Source: Streptomyces sp. A2-16
GTDB lineage: Bacteria; Actinomycetota; Actinomycetes; Streptomycetales; Streptomycetaceae
Reading direction: 5' to 3'
Assembly: GCF_018128905.1 (NCBI RefSeq)
Contig: NZ_CP063808.1
Coordinates: 5,890,001-5,954,000, forward strand
Length of the DNA stretch: 64,000 bases
Program-made: the position numbers and the translations under genes
Shown: positions 26,534-35,282 of the stretch, in pieces
Numbering within the stretch: the first letter of the stretch is position 1
How the letters are laid out: each line of letters opens with the position of its first letter
Notes under the pieces: model-generated
The model's input: only the letters and a program-made list of their open reading frames with translations
What the model was told of the DNA's origin: nothing
Databases searched by the model: none

Positions 26534-26599
26534 ACAGGCAATCGAAGTGTCGGGGCCCGGACGACTCGCCCGGCCCCGGTCCGACTGGAGGACTACCAC

Positions 26600-26866
26600 G
26601 TGGGCATCATCGGCTGGATCATCCTGGGTCTGCTCGCCGGAGCCATCGCCAAGATCCTGCTGCCCGGTCGCGACCCGGGCGGCCTGATCGGCACCACCCT
26701 GATCGGGGTCGCGGGGGCGTTCGTCGGCGGCTGGCTCTCCGCGCGCTTCCTCGACCGCCCGGTGGAGAACCACTTCTTCGACCTCTACACCTGGGGCGCG
26801 GCGATCGGCGGCTCCCTGGTGCTGCTCATCGGCTATCGCCTGCTGTTCGGCAACTCGCGCGACTGA
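26600..26866 (+). CDS. GlsB/YeaQ/YmgE-family small membrane protein
   Basis: 88 residues with three predicted membrane helices: GIIGWIILGLLAGAIAKILLPG, GGLIGTTLIGVAGAFVGGWLS and IGGSLVLLIGYRLLF. The glycine-rich helices and the LLAGAIAK...PGRDPGG start are typical of this transglycosylase-associated, general-stress family. GlsB is linked to stress survival in enterococci; the biochemical role is unknown. The GTG at 26600 is chosen because CTGGAGG lies eight bases upstream. A second family member follows 99 bases downstream. Confidence 0.9.
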   Translation: MGIIGWIILGLLAGAIAKILLPGRDPGGLIGTTLIGVAGAFVGGWLSARFLDRPVENHFFDLYTWGAAIGGSLVLLIGYRLLFGNSRD

Positions 26867-26965
26867 CCCGCCCAGGCCGCGTCCAGCGCATGGGCCAAAG
26901 CTGTGGAGTGCGCGCCCCATGGGCGGGCACTCGTGCGCCACCAACTACACATGGGGTGACACGGC

Positions 26966-27229
26966 ATGGAGATCTCAGGCGTGATCAGCGCGATTGTCAT
27001 CGGCATCGTGATCGGCGTCCTGGGCCGGCTGGTGATGCCCGGGCGCCAGCGCATCGGAATGCTGTGGACGATCCTGATCGGCATCGTCGCCGCCTTCATC
27101 GGCACGGCCATCGCGGCCGGCCTCGATGTCGCCGACACCAAGGGCGTCGACTGGGTCGAGTGGCTGATCCAGATCGCCGTGGCCGCGCTCGGGGTGGCCG
27201 CGTTGAGCAGGGTGAAGGTCCGTCGCTGA
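26966..27229 (+). CDS. Second GlsB/YeaQ-like small membrane protein
   Basis: 87 residues, three membrane helices: ISGVISAIVIGIVIGVLGRLVM, LWTILIGIVAAFIGTAIAAGLD and LIQIAVAALGVAAL. The PGRQRIG turn after helix one mirrors the neighbour, so the two are probably tandem paralogues. The ATG at 26966 follows GGGGTGACACGGC. It is likely part of the same stress response and perhaps read from the same promoter. Confidence 0.85.
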   Translation: MEISGVISAIVIGIVIGVLGRLVMPGRQRIGMLWTILIGIVAAFIGTAIAAGLDVADTKGVDWVEWLIQIAVAALGVAALSRVKVRR

Positions 27230-27382
27230 CGGCTCTCCGCGTCCGCAGGGCCCGCGCATCCGCCCGAGATCGTCCGGAGGGTCGCTCCGACCGGGGTGAC
27301 CGTCCGGACGACGCGTACCGCGCGGCCGAAGTCGGGCCCACGTCGCAGTCGTGGTCGCGGTCGCGCGGACGACCCGACCCGT

Positions 27383-28303
27383 TCACGCGCCGGGCGCTGC
27401 CCCGGCCGCCAGTTGCCGCCTCTCACGGAGCAGGACGGCGAGCGGCACGCGAAGCCCGTATCCCACCGCCCGCCGTGTGACGGAGGTACCCGAGCTCTCG
27501 ACGCGGGACAGCTGGTGCTCGGCCAGATCCAGCAGGGCCCGCTGCAACGGCCGGAAATCCGCAGTGGTGGACTCCACGAGGGCTCGTGCGTCGGTCAGCG
27601 ACTTCCTCGTCCTGCCGCAGGCCAGTGCGACCAACTCGGCCACGGCCGGGGTGTCCTTGCCCTGTTCGAGGTCCGCGCGGGTGACGCCGAAACGGTCCAG
27701 GTCCTCCTGCGGAAGGTAGAGGCGGCCTTCGGTCAGGTCGTCGGTGAGGTCCGTCAGGAAGTCCAGACGCTGCAGTCCTTCGGCGAACGAGCGGCAGCGG
27801 GACCGGAAGACCTCGTTGCCGCCGCCCTCGTACTGGAGGTCCTCGATCAGCATCAGGGCCGGCAGCGCGAGGTTGTCGACGTAGCGCTGGAAGTCGGCTT
27901 CGGTGGCGTGACCCGCGAAGTGCAGTTCCTCCGTGGTGGCCTTGAGGTAGGTGCGCACCCAGTGATGGGGCAGTCGCCGCACGGCCACGGTGTGGAGGAA
28001 GGCCCGCAGGACCGGGTCGTCGGCGTGCCCGGACTCCAGCCCCGCGGTGACCTGGGCGGCCCAGGCATGCCAGCGGGGCAGGCGTTCGCGCAGTGGCCCC
28101 TGGTCGGCGAGATCGTCGGTACGGGCGAGGAAGGCGTAGGCGGCGACCACGTGCGGGTGCAGTGCCGGGGCGACCAGCAGGCGTACGGCGGCGTAATGGG
28201 CCAGGATTCTGCGGGCGAAGACCCGAGCGGCGGTCGAGTAGTCCGCACGCAGGGCGCGGTCCCGCACCCCGGCGTCCGTCAGCCTGCGATCCCAACTCGG
28301 CAC
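27383..28303 (-). CDS. Squalene/phytoene-synthase-family protein
   Basis: 306 residues, all helical. Two Asp-rich regions are visible: LARTDDLAD (about 60-68), a shortened first motif, and DFLTDLTDDLTEGRLYLP (about 181-198), the second. Members join two prenyl diphosphates head-to-head. The first motif is not a full DxxxD, so activity or substrate may differ from true phytoene synthase. It is alone on its strand, with no desaturase, cyclase or prenyl-transferase near, so no carotenoid or hopanoid cluster is indicated here. The product is unknown. Confidence 0.85.
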   Translation of the reverse strand: MPSWDRRLTDAGVRDRALRADYSTAARVFARRILAHYAAVRLLVAPALHPHVVAAYAFLARTDDLADQGPLRERLPRWHAWAAQVTAGLESGHADDPVLRAFLHTVAVRRLPHHWVRTYLKATTEELHFAGHATEADFQRYVDNLALPALMLIEDLQYEGGGNEVFRSRCRSFAEGLQRLDFLTDLTDDLTEGRLYLPQEDLDRFGVTRADLEQGKDTPAVAELVALACGRTRKSLTDARALVESTTADFRPLQRALLDLAEHQLSRVESSGTSVTRRAVGYGLRVPLAVLLRERRQLAAGAAPGA

Positions 28304-28478
28304 GTCCTACCGCCCTTTCCTCTCCGACTCGGCCCGCCGGACCGCCTCGGCCGCGGTCCGGCGCGGCATCGAAAGGGCGATCGAAGCGACCTTAGTCGTT
28401 TCCCGGTCGGGGTCGTCCACCTAGCCCGGGCAGACATGGCGCCCACACTTATAACCACCCCCAGAACTATGTTGGTTC

Positions 28479-28490
28479 GCCACATGTGCC
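28479..28490. promoter_or_regulatory. CCACATGTG palindrome upstream of the MHS transporter
   Basis: GCCACATGTGCC contains the same CCACATGTG core as the site before the dehydrogenase gene at 32856. It lies about 70 bases before the transporter start. It is a candidate operator for the PucR-type regulator between the two genes. Confidence 0.5.
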
Positions 28491-28559
28491 CTTGTGTTGC
28501 GCCTTCCTACGGTGTGCGAACACGTACCCGTCCCCACCGCACACGAGGAAGTGGCGCAC

Positions 28560-29948
28560 ATGGCCTCCGCAGCATCCGCTCCCCCGACGCCGAACAACCT
28601 GAAGCGCATCGTCGCCGCCAGCCTCATCGGCACGACCATCGAGTGGTACGACTTCTTCCTCTACGGCTCCGCGGCCGCCCTGGTCTTCAACAAACTGTTC
28701 TTTCCAGACTCCGATCCGCTCGTCGGCACGCTGCTGTCCTTCCTGACGTACGCCGTCGGATTCGCCGCCCGGCCGCTCGGCGCCCTGGTGTTCGGGCACT
28801 ACGGCGACCGGCTCGGCCGCAAGAAGCTGCTGGTGCTGAGCCTGCTGCTGATGGGCGGGGCGACGTTCGCGATCGGACTGCTGCCGACCCACGCGACCGT
28901 CGGCACGGCCGCTCCCGTGCTGCTGACCGTGTTGCGCCTGGTCCAGGGCTTCGCGCTCGGCGGCGAGTGGGGCGGAGCCGTCCTGCTCGTCTCCGAGCAC
29001 GGGGACGCCCGGCGGCGCGGCTTCTGGGCCTCGTGGCCGCAGACCGGCGCACCGGCCGGACAACTCCTCGCCACGGGTGTCCTGTCGCTGCTCACCGCCC
29101 TGCTGTCGGACGCCGCGTTCGGCAGCTGGGGATGGCGGATCCCGTTCCTGCTCTCCGGCGTGCTCGTGATCGTCGGCCTGTGGATCCGGCTGTCGGTCGA
29201 CGAATCCCCCGTGTTCAAGCAGGCGTTGGCGCAGGCCGAGGCCCGCAAGGCGGACCGGGACGGGGCGGCCGAGAAACTGCCGCTCGTCTCCGTGCTGCGG
29301 CACCACTGGCGTGACGTGCTGATCGCGATGGGCGCCCGCATGGCGGAGAACATCAGCTACTACGTCATCACCGCGTTCATCCTCGTCTACGCCACCACCT
29401 CGGCGGGCGTCTCCAAGCAGACCGCCCTCAACTCGGTGCTCATCGCCTCGGCCGTGCACTTCGCGGTGATCCCCGCCTGGGGCGCCCTGTCGGACCGCGT
29501 CGGCCGGCGTCCGGTGTACCTGCTCGGCGCGGTCGGCGTAGGGCTGTGGATGTTCCCGTTCTTCTGGCTCGTCGACACCGGCGGCTTCGGCAACCTGATC
29601 CTCGCGGTGACCGTCGGACTCATCATGCACGGCGCCATGTACGCGCCCCAGGCGGCCTTCTTCTCCGAGATGTTCGCGACCCGGATGCGGTACTCCGGTG
29701 CCTCCATCGGCGCCCAGTTCGCCTCCGTCGCGGCGGGCGCCCCGGCCCCGCTCATCGCCACGGCGCTCCTCGCCGACTACGGCAGTTCCACCCCGATCGC
29801 CCTGTACGTCATCGGCGCGGCCGTCCTGACGGTGGTGGCCGTCGGTGTCGCCCAGGAGACCCGCCACCGGGACCTGGCCGACGTCGAGCCGGAATCCGAC
29901 CCGGAGCCGGCGGCCGCATCCGCCGCGGCGGACGCCCGGACCGTCTGA
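28560..29948 (+). CDS. MFS transporter, metabolite:H+ symporter (MHS) subfamily
   Basis: 462 residues with about 12 membrane helices. ASLIGTTIEWYDFFLYGSAAAL in helix 1, GHYGDRLGRKKLL between helices 2 and 3, and VLRLVQGFALGGEWGGAVLL in helix 4 are the MHS hallmarks. Members take up carboxylates and related compounds (ProP, ShiA, KgtP, citrate). The partner genes, a hydroxybutyrate dehydrogenase and a GAF-PucR regulator, suggest a hydroxybutyrate or other short acid as substrate; that is inference. The ATG at 28560 follows GAGGAA. A strong terminator follows the stop. Confidence 0.9.
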   Translation: MASAASAPPTPNNLKRIVAASLIGTTIEWYDFFLYGSAAALVFNKLFFPDSDPLVGTLLSFLTYAVGFAARPLGALVFGHYGDRLGRKKLLVLSLLLMGGATFAIGLLPTHATVGTAAPVLLTVLRLVQGFALGGEWGGAVLLVSEHGDARRRGFWASWPQTGAPAGQLLATGVLSLLTALLSDAAFGSWGWRIPFLLSGVLVIVGLWIRLSVDESPVFKQALAQAEARKADRDGAAEKLPLVSVLRHHWRDVLIAMGARMAENISYYVITAFILVYATTSAGVSKQTALNSVLIASAVHFAVIPAWGALSDRVGRRPVYLLGAVGVGLWMFPFFWLVDTGGFGNLILAVTVGLIMHGAMYAPQAAFFSEMFATRMRYSGASIGAQFASVAAGAPAPLIATALLADYGSSTPIALYVIGAAVLTVVAVGVAQETRHRDLADVEPESDPEPAAASAAADARTV

Positions 29949-29972
29949 CCCCGGCATCCCGGGCCTGACCGG

Positions 29973-29997
29973 CCCCCGCACGCCTCGCGTGCGGGGG
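29973..29997. terminator. Strong bidirectional terminator hairpin
   Basis: An 11-base perfect stem (CCCCCGCACGC with GCGTGCGGGGG) around a CTC loop, right between the stops of two convergent genes. Confidence 0.85.
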
Positions 29998-31935
29998 TCA
30001 GTGCCGTGCCGGCGCCGACAACCGGTGCAGCCTCAGCGCGAGCTGGATCTCCAGGGCGCGGGCGGGACTCTGCCAGTCCTCGCCGAGCAGCCGGCCCACC
30101 CGCTCCAGTCGCTGGGCGACGGTGTTCACGTGGACGTGCAGCTCGTCCTTGGTGCGGGCGGGGCTCATTCCGCACGCGAAGTAGGCGTCCAGGGTGCGCA
30201 GGAGATCGGTGCCCCTTCGGTCGTCGTACGCGACCACCTGGCCGATGGTCCGCTCGACGAAGCCCCCGATGTCCCGGTCACCGGCCAGCAGAACCCCGAG
30301 GAAGCCGAAGTCCTCGGCGGCCGCACCGTCCCCCGAGCGGCCCAGCAGACGCAGCGCGTCGAGGCAGCGCCGGCCCTCCTCGTAGGCGGCGGCCACGGCG
30401 TCCAGGTGCACGGCGAGATCGCGGACCGGGGCGGAGGCGCCGACGGTCACCGCCTCGTGGACGGCTGTTCCGAGGTGTCCGGCGGTGCGGCGGGCCAGGT
30501 CGGTGGCCGTGTCCCCGTCCGCGAGGGGCAGCAGCAGGACGGTGCCGCCGTCGCGGGCGGCGGCCAGGCCGTGCCGGGTGGCGGCGAGGTGGGAGGCCGC
30601 GGACCACAGGCGTCTGCGGGCGGCCGCCTCCTGGTCGGCGTCCGCCGCGGGGGCGTCGAGACGGGCGGCCAGCACGACGTGGGTGGCGTCGAGGTCGGCC
30701 TCCAGCCGGGCGGCCCGTTCGCGCAGCAGACGCGGGTCGCGGTCCCGGGCGTCGAGCAGGTCGTCCAGCAGCTCGCCGCGCACCCGCTGTTCGGCCTCGG
30801 CGGCGGAACGCCTGGCCAGCAGGAGCAGCGAGGTGACCATCGCGGCGCGCTCCAGGGTGCGCTGGTCCACGGGGTCGAGCCCGGGATGGCCGCGCAGCAC
30901 GAGTGCGCCGAGGAGTTCTCCGCCGGCGGCGACCGCGGCGATCCAGTCGTCCCGGTGCCGTACGGCGTGGCCTTCGGCCCGGGAGGCCTCCAGCGCCTCG
31001 GTGGGGGCGAGCTCGGTGAACTCCACAGTGCCGTCCAGGATCTCGGAGACGGCCGCGGCCACGTCGTGCACCCCGCCACCGCGCAGCACCAGTTCGGCGA
31101 GCCGGTCGTGGACGTCGGAGGCGCGCTCGATGACACCGCTGCGGTCCCGGATGATCTCGTTGGCGCGCTCCAGTTCGGTAAGCGCCGAGCGGGTCTCGGT
31201 GAGCAGGTTCGCGGTGTCGATGGCGGCCGCGGCCAGCGCGGCGAAGGACCCGAGGAGCGCGATCTGCTCGCGCTCGAAGACCCGGGCCCGCCGGTCCGCC
31301 GCGAACAGCACCCCGATGACGTGGTGCCCCAGGGTCAGCGGCACCCCGAGGATGGCGACCAGGCCCTCGTCCCGTACGCCCGAGTCGATGGAGAGGGTGT
31401 GCTGGAAGCGGTCGTCCTTGAAGTAGTCGTCGGTGACATAGGGGCGGGCGGTCTGGGCGACCAGTCCGCCGAGCCCCTCGCCCATCCCGAGCCGCAGCTG
31501 CTGGAAGCGGGCGGCGACGGAGCCCTCGGTGACCCGCATGTAGGTGTCGCCCCGCGCCGGGTCGTGCAGGCTGAGGTAGGCCACGTCCGTGCCGAGCAGG
31601 GACCGGGCGCGCTGCACGATGGCGCGCAGCACGGCATCCAGATCCCTGAGTCCGGCCAGGTCGTGGGCGGTCTCGAACAGGGCGGACAGCTCGGCCTCCC
31701 GTCGGCGCCTGCCCTCCAGCTCGGAGCGCACGCGCAGGGCGACCGCCTTGGCCTCCTCGAGCGCGGCGATCCGCTCGGGCGGCCTTCCCTCGGCGCGGGC
31801 GATCAGCACCGGCTGTTCGTAGGCGTCCGCGGACGCGCCCCTGGCCAGCAGTTCGAGGAAGGGTGCCTCGGCACTGCCGGTGGGGCGCTCGGCGGACCGC
31901 ACGTGATCGCTGGACATGCCCACAGGATTGCTCAT
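29998..31935 (-). CDS. GAF-domain PucR/CdaR-type transcriptional regulator
   Basis: 645 residues. A coiled segment (about 55-80) precedes a GAF sensor (about 90-235; LLGTDVAYLSLHDPARGDTYM, DEGLVAILGVPL). A second helical segment and a middle domain with GELLGALVLRGHPGL follow, and a C-terminal PucR helix-turn-helix (about 585-640; LRTLDAYFACGMSPARTKDELHVHVNTV). Such regulators control catabolic genes in response to small metabolites. The dehydrogenase gene lies just upstream on the same strand (90-base gap). Palindromes CCACATGTG flank the locus, so it probably regulates both the transporter and the dehydrogenase. Confidence 0.9.
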   Translation of the reverse strand: MSNPVGMSSDHVRSAERPTGSAEAPFLELLARGASADAYEQPVLIARAEGRPPERIAALEEAKAVALRVRSELEGRRRREAELSALFETAHDLAGLRDLDAVLRAIVQRARSLLGTDVAYLSLHDPARGDTYMRVTEGSVAARFQQLRLGMGEGLGGLVAQTARPYVTDDYFKDDRFQHTLSIDSGVRDEGLVAILGVPLTLGHHVIGVLFAADRRARVFEREQIALLGSFAALAAAAIDTANLLTETRSALTELERANEIIRDRSGVIERASDVHDRLAELVLRGGGVHDVAAAVSEILDGTVEFTELAPTEALEASRAEGHAVRHRDDWIAAVAAGGELLGALVLRGHPGLDPVDQRTLERAAMVTSLLLLARRSAAEAEQRVRGELLDDLLDARDRDPRLLRERAARLEADLDATHVVLAARLDAPAADADQEAAARRRLWSAASHLAATRHGLAAARDGGTVLLLPLADGDTATDLARRTAGHLGTAVHEAVTVGASAPVRDLAVHLDAVAAAYEEGRRCLDALRLLGRSGDGAAAEDFGFLGVLLAGDRDIGGFVERTIGQVVAYDDRRGTDLLRTLDAYFACGMSPARTKDELHVHVNTVAQRLERVGRLLGEDWQSPARALEIQLALRLHRLSAPARH

Positions 31936-32025
31936 CGCACGCTCACCCCGTCAGACCTGTGGAAAACTCCGGTCCGGGTGCCCCGCCCGGTCCTCGGGTC
32001 CCGGGTGCGGCACGGTGCTCGCCGT

Positions 32026-32826
32026 TCAGTGCGCGGTCCAGCCGCCGTCGAGGACGAGCGAGGTGCCGGTGACGAAGGACGCCTGCGGGCCGCACAGGTA
32101 GGCCACGGCCTCGGCGACCTCCTCCGGTTCGATGAGCCGCTTGAGGGCGCTGTCCTGGAGCAGGACCTCCGAGACCACGCGCTCCTCCGGTATGCCGTGG
32201 GCCAGGGCCTGGTCGGTGATCTGCCGCTCGACCAGGGGGGTGCGCACATAGGCGGGGTTCACACAGTTCGAGGTCACTCCGTGGGGTGCGCCTTCGAGTG
32301 CCGCCGTCTTGGACAGACCCTCCAGTCCGTGTTTGGCGGCCACATAGGCCGCCTTGTAGGCCGAAGCGCGCAGTCCGTGCACCGAGGACACGTTGACGAT
32401 TCGCCCCCAGCCCTGTCCGTACATGTGCGGCAGGGCGCCGCGGATCAGCCGGAACGGCGCCTCCAGCATCACGGTGAGGACCGTGTGGAAGACGTCGGGC
32501 GGGAAGTCCTCGATGGGGCGCACCAGTTGGAGGCCGGCGTTGTTGACGAGGACGTCGGTGCCGGCGGCGGCGTGCTCGGCGGCGTCCAGGTCGGTGAGGT
32601 CCAGGACACGGGGTTCGACGGTGCCCGCCAGCCCCGCGGACCGTTCGGCCAGTTCGTCCAGACCGGCCGCGTCCCGGTCGACCGCTCTCACCTTGGCCCC
32701 GGCCGCCGCGAGCCGCAGCGCACAGGCACGGCCGATACCGCCGGCGGCGCCGGTGACGAGGGCGGTGCGGCCGCCGAGGTCGAGTGTGGGGGCGTGGGGG
32801 GCCGGGAGGGCGCTGCTAGCCGTCAT
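32026..32826 (-). CDS. 3-hydroxybutyrate dehydrogenase (short-chain dehydrogenase)
   Basis: 266 residues. The SDR marks are all present: TGAAGGIGRACA (NAD binding), NNAG, Ser in NVSSVHGL, and YKAAYVAAKHGL with the catalytic Tyr and Lys. The C-terminal half, with GVTSNCVNPAYVRTPLVERQI and QDSALKRLIEPEEVA, is the pattern of D-3-hydroxybutyrate dehydrogenases. They oxidise hydroxybutyrate to acetoacetate with NAD. The ATG at 32826 is used. The palindrome ACCACATGTGGT sits 30 bases upstream. Together with the symporter and regulator it makes a small uptake-and-oxidation unit. Confidence 0.92.
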   Translation of the reverse strand: MTASSALPAPHAPTLDLGGRTALVTGAAGGIGRACALRLAAAGAKVRAVDRDAAGLDELAERSAGLAGTVEPRVLDLTDLDAAEHAAAGTDVLVNNAGLQLVRPIEDFPPDVFHTVLTVMLEAPFRLIRGALPHMYGQGWGRIVNVSSVHGLRASAYKAAYVAAKHGLEGLSKTAALEGAPHGVTSNCVNPAYVRTPLVERQITDQALAHGIPEERVVSEVLLQDSALKRLIEPEEVAEAVAYLCGPQASFVTGTSLVLDGGWTAH

Positions 32827-32855
32827 GGTCCGACCCTAGGCAGCACCCGACCCTC

Positions 32856-32867
32856 ACCACATGTGGT
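32856..32867. promoter_or_regulatory. ACCACATGTGGT palindrome before the dehydrogenase gene
   Basis: A perfect 12-base palindrome 30-41 bases before the start, overlapping the likely promoter. Its core is shared with 28479-28490. Confidence 0.55.
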
Positions 32868-32880
32868 CACACCCCATACT

Positions 32881-33360
32881 TCATTCGGAACTCATAGGGT
32901 CGAACCATGTGGGTGCGTCAGTGAGCGCCTGCTTGATCCGCTGCACCCCGAACTCGCTCAGTTCCGGCAGGGCGTCCACCGCGAACCACCCCACCTCCAG
33001 CGACTCGTCGTCGTTGACCCGCGCCTCGCCGCCGACGGCCCGGCAGCGGAACGAGATGTCCATGTACTGGCAGTTGTCGCCGTTCTCGTACGTCACGGGA
33101 CGCAGCGCCTGGACGACGATCACCCGCTCGACGACGCAGTGCACGCCCGTCTCCTCCTCGACCTCCCGCACGGCACAGGCCGCGGGCTGCTCCCCCGGTT
33201 CCGGGATACCGCCGATCAGCGACCACTTGCGGGTGTCCGAGCGACGGTTGAGCAGCACTCTGTCCTGGTCGTCGAGGACGACGGCGCTGACGCCGGGGAG
33301 CCAGAGGAGGTCGTGCCCGATGGACTTCCGAAGGGTGCGAATGAAATCAGGGGTAGCCAT
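32881..33360 (-). CDS. NUDIX hydrolase
   Basis: 159 residues. The Nudix box is present as GGIPEPGEQPAACAVREVEEETGV, fitting GX5EX7REUXEEXGU with its metal-binding glutamates. The flanks are PGVSAVVLDDQDRVLLNRRS before and EVGWFAVDALPEL after. Substrates (nucleoside diphosphate derivatives) cannot be predicted. The ATG at 33360 is used. It is a single gene between the dehydrogenase and the lipoprotein acyltransferase. Confidence 0.93.
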   Translation of the reverse strand: MATPDFIRTLRKSIGHDLLWLPGVSAVVLDDQDRVLLNRRSDTRKWSLIGGIPEPGEQPAACAVREVEEETGVHCVVERVIVVQALRPVTYENGDNCQYMDISFRCRAVGGEARVNDDESLEVGWFAVDALPELSEFGVQRIKQALTDAPTWFDPMSSE

Positions 33361-33427
33361 GCGCCGACCCTAACCGCCGCCCAGGACACCCTGGTGATCT
33401 TCCGGACGGCGAGGGAGGAGCGTACGG

Positions 33428-35041
33428 TTACGCGTCCTCGGTCCGGCGCCCGCGCAGCCCCGAGCCGATCGCCCAGCCGAGCCCGCCCGCCGCGACCAGC
33501 ACCAGGGCCATCTCGGGCAGGATCCCGAGCCGCGTGGCCGGGGTCTGCGTCGACCTCAGCGGGACCTTCTGCACCAGCGAGTCGGCCACGAACATGCCGG
33601 TCCTCTGGGTGATCCTTCCGTCCGGCATGATGATCGCGCTGACACCGCTGGTCACCGGCACGGTGACGGTCCGGCTGTGCTCCACGGCACGCACCCGGGA
33701 CATCGCGAGCTGCTGGTAGGTCATCTCGCTGCGGTCGAAGGTCGCGTTGTTGCTCGGCACGGAGATCAGCTGCGCGCCGTCGGTGACCTCGGAGCGCACG
33801 GCCCAGTCGAACGCCGCCTCGTAGCAGGTGACCAGGCCGACCTTGGCGTTGGCCATCCGGAACACGCCCGGCTTGGTGCCGCGGCTGAAGTCCTGGCGGA
33901 CCATGGAGGTCCAGTTCTTGTTGATGGCGCCGACGAGCCCGCGCAGCGGGAGGTACTCGCCGAACGGCTGGATCTGCCGCTTGTCGTAGGTGTCGGTGGG
34001 GCCCTTGACCGGGTCCCAGAGGATCTGCTCGTTGTAGAGCTTGCCGTCGCGCTCGACGACGCCGCCGACGGAGATCGGTGCGTCGATGGCCCTGGCCGCC
34101 TTCTCGATGACCGCGGCCGCGTCCGCGTCGGTGAAGGGGTCGACGTCGGAGGAGTTCTCCGGCCACAGCACGATGTCGGGCTTCGCGATCGTGCCGGCCT
34201 TCACCTCGGCGGCCAGCCGCTCGGTCTCCCGCGCGTGGTAGTCGAGCACGGCCCGGCGCTGGGCGTTGAACTCCAGCCCCGCGCGCGGCACGTTGCCCTG
34301 GATGGCCGCGACGGTGACGGTGCCGTCCTCGGCCTTGTCGCTCACCAGCGTCCGGGCCGCGAGCGCGCCGACCACCGGCACGGCCACGCTCAGCAGGGCC
34401 ACGGCCGCGGCCGGACGCCGTACGGCACCGGTGCCCCGCCGCTCCACGACCAGACGCACGATCTCGTACAGGCCGAAACCGCACAGAACGACGGCGAAGC
34501 CCAGGACGGGCGTGCCGCCCACCGCGGCGAGGGGCAGGAAGACGCCGTCGGCCTGGCCGAACGCGATCTTCCCCCAGGGAAAGCCGTGGAACGGCGCACG
34601 CGCGCGTGCCGCCTCTCCGGCGATCCAGACGGCGGCGGCCCACACCGGTGCGCCGGGCAGCTTCGAGACGGCGGCGACGCCCACGCCGACCAGCGCGACG
34701 AAGATCGCCTCGATCGCCACCAGTGCGAGCCAGGGCCCGGGGCCGACCTCGACGCCGGTCCACACCAGCAGCGGCAGCAGGAAGCCCAGGCCGAAGAGAT
34801 AGCCGAGACCGAAGGCCGCCTTCCAGCCACGGCCGCGCAGCACCCAGCCGAGGACGGCGAAGGCGGGCAGGGCCAGCCACCACAGGGTGCGGGGCGGGAA
34901 ACTGACGTACAGCAGCACTCCGGAGAGCGCAGCGGCGGCGGCCGGGACGAGGCGGCGGAGTCGGGCGGCCCAGCGGGAGGCGGGCGCGGACTGCGGTTCC
35001 AGCCGGTCCGACTCGTCCACGGAAGTTGCGGTGACGGTCAC
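33428..35041 (-). CDS. lnt: Apolipoprotein N-acyltransferase
   Basis: 537 residues: six or so membrane helices in the first 220 residues, an external carbon-nitrogen hydrolase domain (about 235-500), and a last helix near the C-terminus. The catalytic triad is visible as Glu in VLWPENSSD, Lys in TYDKRQIQPFGEYLPL and Cys in VGLVTCYEAAFDWA. Lnt adds the third acyl chain to lipoproteins. The GTG at 35041 is preferred since homologues begin near VTVTATS; an in-frame ATG at 35170 would add 43 residues of low-complexity sequence. Streptomycetes usually have two lnt genes, of which this is one. Confidence 0.93.
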   Translation of the reverse strand: MTVTATSVDESDRLEPQSAPASRWAARLRRLVPAAAAALSGVLLYVSFPPRTLWWLALPAFAVLGWVLRGRGWKAAFGLGYLFGLGFLLPLLVWTGVEVGPGPWLALVAIEAIFVALVGVGVAAVSKLPGAPVWAAAVWIAGEAARARAPFHGFPWGKIAFGQADGVFLPLAAVGGTPVLGFAVVLCGFGLYEIVRLVVERRGTGAVRRPAAAVALLSVAVPVVGALAARTLVSDKAEDGTVTVAAIQGNVPRAGLEFNAQRRAVLDYHARETERLAAEVKAGTIAKPDIVLWPENSSDVDPFTDADAAAVIEKAARAIDAPISVGGVVERDGKLYNEQILWDPVKGPTDTYDKRQIQPFGEYLPLRGLVGAINKNWTSMVRQDFSRGTKPGVFRMANAKVGLVTCYEAAFDWAVRSEVTDGAQLISVPSNNATFDRSEMTYQQLAMSRVRAVEHSRTVTVPVTSGVSAIIMPDGRITQRTGMFVADSLVQKVPLRSTQTPATRLGILPEMALVLVAAGGLGWAIGSGLRGRRTEDA

Positions 35042-35282
35042 CCCGGGAGTGTACGGCGGTTGACCTCGGCATCGACAGCGCGGTCCGCCTGGTGACCGGG
35101 GCCCCGGGCCAGGGATGTGAGCCGTGTCATGGCCGGGCAACCGCGCACAACTCGTCCACAAATCGACCATCAGCCGTTACGGTGTGCCGGAGTCCCTTTC
35201 GTACGGGCCGGTGGCAATCCGGGCGGCGGGGGCCGCAGGTCGGGGGACCGGGGTTTCGGGGGGCGGGGTGGGTACCACGGGA

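Noticed and set aside
29845..33612. Plus-strand open frame of about 1255 codons
   Set aside because: Antisense to four recognisable genes (PucR regulator, dehydrogenase, NUDIX, end of lnt).
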